From assembly GCA_948144175.1 (NCBI GenBank), contig CANXME010002053.1, positions 124,001 through 188,000 on the forward strand: a stretch of DNA of 64,000 nucleotides. The letters are read 5' to 3'. This DNA is from Closterium sp. NIES-65. Its lineage: Eukaryota > Streptophyta > Zygnematophyceae > Desmidiales > Closteriaceae. Below are positions 52,163-61,378 of this stretch, in pieces (positions within the stretch are counted from its first letter, which is position 1; the number at the start of each line of letters is the position of its first letter). The notes below the pieces were generated by a model. It made no database searches, was not told the DNA's origin, and worked only from the letters and a program-made list of their open reading frames with translations. A program made the translations under genes and the position numbers.

Positions 52163-54131
52163 ATGCCCCGCTTTAATCGACGGGAGCAGCTCCCGCTCCA
52201 TATCAAGCGCGCTATTTGCGCGCACCACGTCGACAACCCCCGCCTGCGTCATGTTGACCTGGCGATGTGGTGTTACTCGCAGTACAGATTGCGCCCGGAT
52301 CGCTCCACTGTCGGCCGCATATTGAAGAGCGCCAAGCAATGGGCTGTCACGGCACCCGGCGACAACCAAGTGTGCCGTCGAGGTGGCGCATGGCCTGAGC
52401 TGGAGCAGGCCATGGCGCGGTGGATCGCAAACGCAGGGCCCGCTGGCGTGCCTCTGACGCTGCAGACCATCCGCGACCACGTCGCAACGATGGCACGGAA
52501 CATGGGCATTCCGCCCACATTCCGCTGCTCCATCGGCTGGGTGCGCCGTGCTTTGCGGCGCTAGGGAGTGAGGTGCCGTGCAGCACAAGGCGAGGCGGCT
52601 AGCGCGGACATGGCCGCCGTGCGCGACGCACGTGAGAAGCTGCCGCAACTCCTCACGCATCTCGGTGTCACCCCGCGGGACACTTTCAACCTCGATGAGA
52701 CGGCGCACTGGCTGTCCGTGCTCCCTCGGCGCACGTACAGCAACGGCCGCATTCCCGGCCGCAAAGTATCGAAGGAATGGCTCACCGTCGCATTCCTCGT
52801 CAATGCTGATGGGAGCCACGCATTCCGACCGCTCGTGATCAGTAAGGCGAAGCGGCCGCATGACTTCCGCCCGGATTATGACCCTGAATCCCTTTGCTAC
52901 TGGCGGCACAACGCGAAAGGCTGGATGACCTCGCCGGTAAGCTCGTAATGTTTGATTGTTTCGTGCGTTCTTGATGCTTCGCACAAATTACACATAATAT
53001 CACACATGTCTGGAATGTGCTTGTGCTTACAATGTTCCCATGTACATTCCGCCTTCCCCTCCCTTCCCCTCCCTACAGTTATTCACACATTTCATATCAC
53101 AACTCAATGCTGCGATGTACGCCGAAGGTCGCAAGATCGTGGTGCTGCTCAACAACGCGAGCAACCACATGCTCCGCTTAGAGCTCGCATGGAGCGAGAT
53201 CGTCTGCGGCATGCGGACGACCTGCATGAGCAATGTGCGGCTGGTCTTCCTGCCGCCGAATACCACCGCATTCACACAGTCGCTCGATCAGGGCATCATC
53301 GCCACCGCAAAGGCCCGCTACCGACAGCATTGGCTGCGGGCCTTCTCGGCTTTGTGGAACGCCGACGGTGCGACTTCCGCCGTCGCGCGTTTTCGCACGA
53401 ACTTGCGCGATGTCCTCACGTGGCTGTCGGACGCGTGGACCTCTGTCGGCGCGCGCACCATTCAACGGTGCTGGTGGCGCACGGGGTGTCTGCCGCTCTC
53501 GTGGTCCGTGGAGATGACGCATGTATACGACGACAAGCCCACCCCCGCTTTCTACCCTGACATCGAGCTCGACGACGACATCGACGATGTCGGGACGCTC
53601 ATTAGCGGGCTCGCATTCGGGAATGCGGCGATGACGGCCGCAGAGTACGTCGCCATCGACGACGGCGAGCCAACGTCGGCCGAGGGCGCTGCGGAACAGC
53701 CTACGACTGAGCCGGAGGCGGGCCTGGAGGTGGAGCTCTGGCAGGCGCCGACGACCATGCAAGCCGTCTACGATGACGCCGACCCCGTGGGACGCGAAGC
53801 GCGGCGCACTGCCCGGGCGGCATGCGAGATGCTCATCGGATATGCACGGGCCACCCGCATCACGCCCCGCGATCTGTGCCATCTGTTCGATATCCGCAAC
53901 CCCATCATAATCGCGCGGATGGAGCGAGCGAACCCGTCGTTCAACCTGAACGTGGCGCCTCAGCCTGTACCCTCCCCGGGCGCAACTCCCACGCCCGAGA
54001 CCCCTCGTCCGCGCGGCCGTGTGCTGCCCGGCTGGATGACCCGTCCGTCTCGCCGTCAGCAGCTGCTTGACGCCGGTGTGGGCGCCGTGATGGACGGGTA
54101 TGTGGACGCGGCTGAGTGGATGCGTCTGTGA
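52163..54131 (+). pseudogene. pogo/Tigger-like transposase (DDE_1 superfamily), decayed
   Basis: Cut-and-paste transposase of the Tc1/mariner clan. Exon 1 (52163-52936) starts MPRFNRREQLPLHIKRAI, with HTH-type DNA-binding segments, a single in-frame TAG at 52562-52564, then FNLDETAHW with the first catalytic Asp. A GT-AG phase-0 intron (52937-53078) leads to exon 2 (53079-54131): GRKIVVLLNNASNH, where the family normally has LLLDNA, so the second catalytic Asp reads Asn; then VRLVFLPPNTTAFTQSLDQGIIATAKARY and an acidic C-terminal region. The stop and the missing Asp both argue for inactivity. Clear terminal inverted repeats were not found in the flanks. Confidence 0.87.
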
Positions 54132-54789
54132 GGGGGGGGGGTGGAGCAGACCCAGCAAGGTGTCGAAGGGATTTTGCTGAGAGCACAAGTGTTCACTCCT
54201 TGTGCCCATTTGTACGTGTTTCGTTTTGTGTGTTGAATGGAGATGAGGGGCCAGGTGGGGGATGTTGATTGGAAGATGTTTGTGTTTTGACTGTTTTGTA
54301 CTACGAAGAACAATTGTTGTGCATGCTTGTTTCAGTACTGTAGCGTTCGTTTAGTAAGTCTAAACGCACAGCAGGGACAAGTGCTGCAACCCCTTAGTGT
54401 TGCGAATCAGACAAACTGGGTGGTTACCATGTGCAGGTTTGAAGCACGCTGGACGCCTGACGAAATTCACAAATGCCCGGCGAAGTGCAGGTTTAGCTTA
54501 CAGACCCAGATCACAAGGCAACCGGGAGGGGCTCTAACGAGCATCAGGTGAAAACGTGTTGCAGTTTCGGTGGGAGCTCAACGTTTCGGTGGGAGCTCAA
54601 CGTAGTCTTCCAACGTGGGACACTCTGTTTCCTTTCCTCGGTCGAAAGTCGCACTTGCAAGGATTTCACTATCTGACGCGGGTCTCCGGTCAGTCGTGAT
54701 TGATGGAAATCCTGAGCAAGAGTGAATGGTCGTGTCTGTGGGACCAACGTGGAATTGTACAGTTATATATTATGGCAGTGTACGTGTAA
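54132..54789. other. Right flank of the pogo element, no gene recognised
   Basis: A short direct repeat (cgttt|cggtgggagctcaa twice at 54566-54600) is the only structure noted. Confidence 0.5.
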
Positions 54790-54916
54790 GGGCGGGTCAA
54801 ACTTTGCACGTTTTTACAGAAAACCCTACCCAACCATCTCGTGTTTACAAAAGACCTCTCTGGATCAAGCCTCAACCTTTTTGAACCGCAATCAGACGTA
54901 CTCTTTAGATCCGCCC
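54790..54916. mobile_element. Tourist-like MITE, 127 bp, TAA target duplication
   Basis: Left end GGGCGGGTCAAA pairs with right end (reverse complement GGGCGGATCTAAA) with one substitution and one indel. Both sides are flanked by TAA (54787-54789 and 54917-54919), exactly the expected target duplication of PIF/Harbinger MITEs. Confidence 0.7.
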
Positions 54917-56157
54917 TAAATGGGCAGTGAACATCATATCAAAATACAGTACAGTACTTCATTATCAGGTCGCGTCGCAAAAACACGTAGGTTTCGAATG
55001 GTGAACAAGTTTTCTGCCTGCCCAACCAAGCGTCTTTGGGATGACTCTTGCTCTTTCCTTTTTCACTGCACCCGCCCCACTAGCCTTGTGTGCTGCTCGA
55101 AAAGTTACTGTAGAGGTACTGTAGAGAAGGAAAAAGTCGTTTGTTTGCTGTTCAGCTCTGTCCACAACATCCATAAGAAAACCAGCTAGCAGATTCGGAA
55201 AACTACCCTCACAAAACGTGATAGATATACATGTCTCCCTACATCTGTGTCAAACACAGCTCACGTACTTACGTACGTACTGACAGTACTTAGGTGCTGA
55301 CTGATGCTCGCTGGACGGACTTCGGGGGCTACCGAGTGAACGGCAACCGTCACGTTTGTCAAAGGATATTCCGAGTCGCTGACGAACACAAGCCGGGTCG
55401 GGAAATAGCGATCGGTCAGTCGGACAGCTTCGGCCACTTACTGAGGTCACGGCTCTACAGTGACGTGTAGACACACCCGATCATTGGTCATTACACAAGT
55501 GGCGAGAAATCTTGGAGCATGGCAGCCAATCAGACGTGTTCATTGCTACACCAAAGTGTCCACACTTCAGATGGTGTCCAGCCAGACTTCAGAACCGTGA
55601 TCTGAAGCACGAAGCACTGCTGTTTCCTTCCACCACTTTTACTGTTGTAATCGTAAATGAATCATGTAGAGATTATATAGGATCCGTTACAGTGTCAACA
55701 CAAACAGATTGCGCGCACGACGACACGGTGCGCAAAGGCAGCCAAATTGCAGTGGGGCTCAGCAAATCACCCAACCCCAACCACTCACACTCCTCTCTCT
55801 TCCTGCCCTCTTTATCTTCTTGTCGCACGCGCACGAAGAAATCGTCGTGTCGAGTCATGTGGTGTGGAGTTGCATTTCGCACTTGGCGCTGGGTTTCGCG
55901 AACGATGCGTGGGGTCGTAAGTACAGTGCACAGCGCATCGCAGCTGCTCTCCGACGCATTTGAATAAGAACAGTTCAACCCCTCCAAGCACTGAGAGAGA
56001 GACGAGGAGAAGATGTTCACCCCCCGAAGCAGAAGTGATCACTGCCCTGTACAGTATGTCACAGCAATCGTGAAGTGATTTCTGGCTGGAGCAAGTCGCT
56101 GTAGGGTTTCGTTGGGAAAACACTGAGCGCTCATGCCTCTGGTAATTACATTACCTT
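54917..56157. other. Intergenic, no gene recognised
   Basis: Short open frames only; none has recognisable motifs. Confidence 0.45.
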
Positions 56158-56668
56158 GGCGGTGTTCGCCAGCACTTTTGAAAACGAAAACGATGGGATC
56201 TGGAAGGTCAGTCACGCCTTCCTGATCCCGTCAGTTAGGGTTCGTTAAGCTCCGTCAGCCTGGTCAGCCCGTAAAATTCGTGCCGAAGCTAGGATGTCGT
56301 CCGAGCCTAAAGCAATCTGCGGTGCCTGGCGAACGCTCTCATTTTTCTCAATTTTCGGAAGGAAACATGGCATTCGGAAATGGGGACGCGACTTCCTCCC
56401 CAGGCAAACGTCCCGTCTCATGCCATCCCGTGGCAATCCACCATTTCACGTGGACCGCCGTGGTTTGGCGATGTAATTGGCTGTCGGAGGAAGGTGGGGT
56501 GTGGGGTTCCATATGCGGTTGTGAAGTTTCTCATGTCGGGGCTGGAAAGTTCGCGGGTGGCAGTTCGCCCAAACCTTTTCGGAGGGTTCCGACCCCGCTT
56601 CCTGATGCCGTTGCCAGTCCAATGCCTTCCATTTTCTTCCAATCTCAAAGGTGCTGGCGAACACCGCC
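56158..56668. mobile_element. MITE-like element with 3-bp CTT flanks
   Basis: Left end GGCGGTGTTCGCCAGCAC + TTTTGA and the reverse complement of the right end, GGCGGTGTTCGCCAGCAC + CTTTGA, match at 23 of 24 bases. Flanks are CTT on both sides (56155-56157, 56669-56671). A third inverted half-copy (gcctggcgaacgct) lies inside near 56325. About 511 bp and no convincing coding content. Confidence 0.75.
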
Positions 56669-56875
56669 CTTATCTGACTACCAGAATTTATTTGTCATAA
56701 TTCCCGACCCGACCAATATTCATTTGGCGCTGGGCGTCAATGATAGGATGCTACTAAGACATCTCGGCGGATGGCCCTGATGTATATTTGTCGTTATCTC
56801 TGGCAATAGTTGGTAATCGACGTTTCTGCACTCTCCAAACGCATAAAATTGCGTTTTTATCACGCCTCGATCGAG

Positions 56876-59827
56876 ATGTTGCATTGCTCAAATCAGAGCC
56901 GAGCGGCGCGCCTCAAGAAGGCGGGACGAGAGGGATACATGAGAGCGAAAAAGGCGGGGGCTGTCGCATGGATCAAGACGGCCCGAGCGGCGGAGCGTGT
57001 GAGACGCGCCGCGTTTACGTTCCTGCCATCCTTAAGCACGAAGCGCGTCAACCGCCGTCGCCCCGCCGTATCGACAACATCTGTCGTCCCCCATGCCGCC
57101 TCCCCTGTCACATGTGCAAACCCCCCCCAAGCCGCGGAAGCAGCATCGGCGGAGTGCGGCTGCGAAAGCCAGCGTCGGTTCGGTGGTCATTCGAGTACCT
57201 TTCCCACTCGCGCCTGCTTCAACGGAAAACTGCTTTGCTCCCGTTTCCGCATTCCTGGTTTCTCCTTTCGGGTTTCCCCTTCCGCGCTTCTTCCGCCGCG
57301 TTTCCTCTCCAACCGCTGTGCTGTGTCTTCCGCCGCCTCAAGCTCCGCCGCTGCCGATTGCTCCGCCTCCTCTTCTCCCGTCGCTTCTCGCGCAGCTTGC
57401 AGCGCTCCGCCGCTAGTTAGCCCGCCAGAAGACTCCGCCGCCTCCGCCGCTTTCTTCGCATCCGCCATCGTTTCTAACCAATCCGCTGCTTCCACGTCAT
57501 CCAGCGGCATTTCCGCGTGCGCCTCATTACCCAGAAACACCTCTTCTTTCTCCGCTCCTTCGTTTTCCGCCCGTTGTAATCATTCTGACACCACCACCGC
57601 CGCCGCCGCCGCCGCCGCTTCCGCAGTTAGCCTAGCACTCGCTCCGCCTGCACTCAATCATTGTGAAGAGGTCGATTCTCACGCCGAAACTCACGCCGCT
57701 TCTCGCGACGACTGTCACGCGACCCGCTCCGCGTCGTGGAAGCGCGCCATGTCGATAGCGATCCCCGCTTGCGGAGAGGCGCGGGAATCGGAATGCGGAG
57801 GGGCGGGAGAAGACGCGGGGGAAACGGCGGAGCTGACGGCGGCGGAAGCGGCGGAAGATTTGGCGCAGTGTGATCGACTAAGCGGCTGCGCGCAGGACAC
57901 AGCGGTTGACATCGATTCGCTCTGGGAAGCGGCGGCGGCGGCGGAGCTCGAGGCGGAAGAGCGAGCGGTTACGGCTGCAGCGGCGGCCGCGGCCGGAGCG
58001 AAGCGGTGGCGAGGAAGCTGGAAAGCAGCAACGCCTACTAGCCGGTTGACGATGGCTGCAGCGCCTAAAACTCCGAAATCTGAAGATTCCGGTGTTTCAA
58101 AAACGCCGAGCAGAACAACAACGGTACTCACGCCGAGAGGGTTGGTTGTTCGTGAACCTAAAAAGGGTTGGGGCGCGCTTGCGGAAAGTGTATCATCCGC
58201 GCTGGCGGATAATCTAAGATCGGCGGAGCTGGCGGACAGTGCAGCGGGGCCAGCGCACTCCCCAAGCAGCTGGTTGGAGAGTGCGGGGAGTGGCGGAAAT
58301 GCAATTTCCGCCGTTAGTCCCCCGCCTACGTCTTCCACGCCTCGGTTCTTTTCTGCTCTGCGCTCGTCTTTCAGGCGCTCAGCTGCTGACGTGGCGCCTG
58401 TCGTGGTCGCGGGTTCGAATCCCAGCGGCGGTGCAACTCCTGTATTTACTGTACGGGATCCTGTTGCCCCTACTATACCCGTTACAGCAGCTGCGATGTC
58501 GACGAACATTTCAGGCGAAAATCCAGAAACAGCAATGGCGACGTCGAAATCTTCACCAACAGGCGTTCTGGTGTGCGAAGCTGATTCTTGGAGTCCCCCT
58601 TATGAGCAGCATCACAACACTGCAGAGTGCACCTCAGTTGAGTGGAGCAAACGTGCTACAACGACTCCATCTAAACCCCACGCCAGGACGATGAAACCTT
58701 CCAGAAGTTTTAACGGCAATGACCTTCAATCCTCATCTAAGAATGACTTTTCCGCTTCAAAAATACCATCTTCGACTTCCTCACTTCGCTCCCGCCGAGG
58801 CCTTCCACCCTTTGAAAACCTCCAAACCGAAAAGAACCAGCCAGGCCAGGCAAGCCAGCCAAAGCTGCAGGCTTGGAATGGCGCCAGCGCACCCGACTTG
58901 AGAAATCTTGAGATAACCCTAACTCCAGCTTTTTTCAACGTGCCCAGTGGCAGCAGAGTGACTCCTGAGCTGACTTGGAAACACCTTTCGGATTTTGCAG
59001 TAGCCAGGTTGGAAAGGGAGAGGCCTGACGTAGCAAGGCAGTGCGAAGGGGGTGCGATGGAGAGGGGGAAGATGGAGGAGTGTGTGGTAGAAATCAGCGA
59101 GGTGGAGTGGGGTGTGGTGAAAGGCGGTGGAGGGGAGGGGGATGTGCAGGCGCGGAGTGCGGTGGAGGAAGATTATTGGGAAGAGCTCAAAACCCCTTCC
59201 ATGGCCCCTGCCTGCTGCTTCGGTGTGGTTGGAGGGTTCCCAGCCCCTCCTCTGACCCAGCAGGATCAACAGCATGAATGGCACATGCAGCCGCAGGGGA
59301 AGGTGCCACAACAACATCTGCAGAAAAAGCAGCACCTGCACACACAGCACCAGCGGCAGCAGCTGGAAAAGGGTTGGGAAGAGCAAGAGCAGGAAGGGGA
59401 GGAGGGGAAGGAGGAGGAAGAGGAGGAGGATCAACAGCAGCATTATCTGGCGGGAAATCAGCCTGGCTGCGCTGCAGCAATGGGTTGCATGCCTTTCTCA
59501 ATGAACCGGAACATTCACCACCACCAGTGCAACAGCCACAGAAGAATGTTCAGCAGGAGCCATAGCAGCAGCAGTAGTAGCAGCAGGAGCAGCGATACCT
59601 GGCTGCTTGCTTCTGCGGAACAGCCTAGTGAGTCCGGTCTGGTTACACCAAGGGGTTCAGGCAGGGGCAGGTTTGAGAGAGCGAGGAGTAGTGGCAGCGG
59701 TGGTGCTGCTGCAGCCACTGTAGTGCTGTATGTGCCGCGGTTCGCAAGAAACAAGCATCAGCGGTCGGTCGTGAGGGAGGTGGCGAGACATTCTCTCGAC
59801 GACGTAGTGTCAGTGGGTGTGAGGTGA
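56876..59827 (+). CDS. Unknown protein, tandem paralogue A
   Basis: An open frame of 983 codons from ATG 56876. An upstream in-frame ATG at 56810 exists, but 56876 is chosen because the paralogue at 61379 starts at the matching place (MLHCSNQSRAARLKKAG versus MSNYQNQSPAARFVEVG). I do not recognise the family. Shared blocks with the paralogue are RVAERVRR-like N-terminus, MSIAIPAC, VDIDSLWEAAAAAELEAEERA, AGAKRWRGSWKA, VLTPRGLVVREPKKGWGALAESV, ALADNL, STPRFFSALRSSFRRS, PVVVAGSNPS, RRGLPPFENLQ and SAPDL. Between them is Ala/Ser-rich filler. The C-terminus has polyGln/His, acidic and poly-Ser stretches and ends with the compact segment VVLYVPRFARNKHQRSVVREVARHSLDD. No membrane segment is evident; likely cytosolic or nuclear and partly disordered. 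Confidence 0.65.
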   Translation: MLHCSNQSRAARLKKAGREGYMRAKKAGAVAWIKTARAAERVRRAAFTFLPSLSTKRVNRRRPAVSTTSVVPHAASPVTCANPPQAAEAASAECGCESQRRFGGHSSTFPTRACFNGKLLCSRFRIPGFSFRVSPSALLPPRFLSNRCAVSSAASSSAAADCSASSSPVASRAACSAPPLVSPPEDSAASAAFFASAIVSNQSAASTSSSGISACASLPRNTSSFSAPSFSARCNHSDTTTAAAAAAASAVSLALAPPALNHCEEVDSHAETHAASRDDCHATRSASWKRAMSIAIPACGEARESECGGAGEDAGETAELTAAEAAEDLAQCDRLSGCAQDTAVDIDSLWEAAAAAELEAEERAVTAAAAAAAGAKRWRGSWKAATPTSRLTMAAAPKTPKSEDSGVSKTPSRTTTVLTPRGLVVREPKKGWGALAESVSSALADNLRSAELADSAAGPAHSPSSWLESAGSGGNAISAVSPPPTSSTPRFFSALRSSFRRSAADVAPVVVAGSNPSGGATPVFTVRDPVAPTIPVTAAAMSTNISGENPETAMATSKSSPTGVLVCEADSWSPPYEQHHNTAECTSVEWSKRATTTPSKPHARTMKPSRSFNGNDLQSSSKNDFSASKIPSSTSSLRSRRGLPPFENLQTEKNQPGQASQPKLQAWNGASAPDLRNLEITLTPAFFNVPSGSRVTPELTWKHLSDFAVARLERERPDVARQCEGGAMERGKMEECVVEISEVEWGVVKGGGGEGDVQARSAVEEDYWEELKTPSMAPACCFGVVGGFPAPPLTQQDQQHEWHMQPQGKVPQQHLQKKQHLHTQHQRQQLEKGWEEQEQEGEEGKEEEEEEDQQQHYLAGNQPGCAAAMGCMPFSMNRNIHHHQCNSHRRMFSRSHSSSSSSSRSSDTWLLASAEQPSESGLVTPRGSGRGRFERARSSGSGGAAAATVVLYVPRFARNKHQRSVVREVARHSLDDVVSVGVR

Positions 59828-61378
59828 ATTGTTGCGGTGATTTTGAGGCAGGGAGAAAGGGTAGGCTCCTGCGGCTTGGCTGTCAGGTGTCTTCTATGGG
59901 TGTCCCCTGTATTGGCTGCTCTAGGTTGGTAGTATACACTACTGTTGTTGGGATGTAATATGTATCCCACTCCAAGCAATTTAGCTCCATAGCCTGCGGT
60001 TCCAAGTAGCGCCACTACATTCACCTAACAATACTTGCATAAAACGCTGGCTTATTACAGAACTAACCGGGATGCAAGCTACAGCTTGACAAAATTGCAA
60101 CAATTTAGCTACATGTCTATGTTGGTACTGTATCGGAGGTACTAATAAAGAATGTTCCAAATGATGTTCCAAATACTGGTACTGTATTGTCTTGTCTTCC
60201 ACATGTGAAGGAAATTCCAAATATGTCCAGTTTTACGCGGTTTATGACGGTCAATCACGTTTAGGGACGTTTTTTGGCTTTCACCGCCTTAGACCATTGC
60301 GCACCAGAATCAACCTTTCAAAGACAATTGAACGACTTGCTGTCAGGATCATCATCATTCTGGGCTCGGTAAGGACCCGGTAAAAGTCAACGATCGATCG
60401 TCAGTCACGCTCGATGTGCAGATCGGTTACCTTATTCACTAAGCTGTAACAATGCTATAGTACTTTTTGGCCAATTTCTTTGTGCAGTGTGTAAATGCGA
60501 CCGATCACTTATGGCGGGAGATCTGTCAAATCTCAGCAGCGGTCGTTACAGCGTCGCGATTGCCACGTTTCGCCAATCGATCTGCCCGATCGATTGCGGG
60601 GATCGATATGTGCAGACGATCCTGCGATTATTACACTCTTACCGCGTCCTGAGCGAAACAATAAGCCCTGAACCAGACGCGCATTGCGCGCCAACCAGCA
60701 CCTTCATTTCAACCTTCCGTTCCAGCCTTCTCATCGATTTGCCTCGGGCACAGTGTGTCGCCTCTCCACGGTGGGCCTCGCTCCCCTCCTCGACACGCAA
60801 ATTCAACAAGTTGAGCTACGGCTCAGGAGACCCACCCTCCTGTCCTGCATTCGATCTCTGTGCACATATACTGTTGCATTCATCCGCTCCGTACGTGTTT
60901 CTTCGGTGGAGCAGTCGAGTTCGCAGTCGGTTTCTGTCCGTGAACTGCAGGAGAAGCACAATGGATGGATCCAAGCGAAGCTTGTTTGTCAGCCGGAGGT
61001 TTGAAGCCCGCATGTGAATAGTTGACGTAAACAACACGATCAGACAGTGTTCGCCGTTATGAATGCTGCAGCACCCACGAGCGCGAGATAACGGCAAGGG
61101 AAAGGATGGGAGAGAAAATGCTGCTTACTCGCTCCATCCCCCACACGTGAAGGGACACTCGTTCCTAATCGCTCTTACATGGTTGTAGGGTTTCTTGGGA
61201 GGAGTGGTATTGAGGCTCTGGTTCTCTAGCTCGCGGTGATTAGGTGGTCCTTACTGACTTACCCAAAATTCGTAATAAGCTCTTCAAGATCTTCTAATAC
61301 GCTTAATGGTTTCTCTACCAGTAGTAGTCGAAACTGTATCGTTCTTCGAACAACACGTAGTACGCTCCGGCGCGAGAA
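59828..61378. other. Spacer between the two paralogues
   Basis: Contains the presumed 3' region of paralogue A and promoter of paralogue B. A short direct repeat (aatgttccaaatgatgttccaaat) lies near 60150. No gene recognised. Confidence 0.5.
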
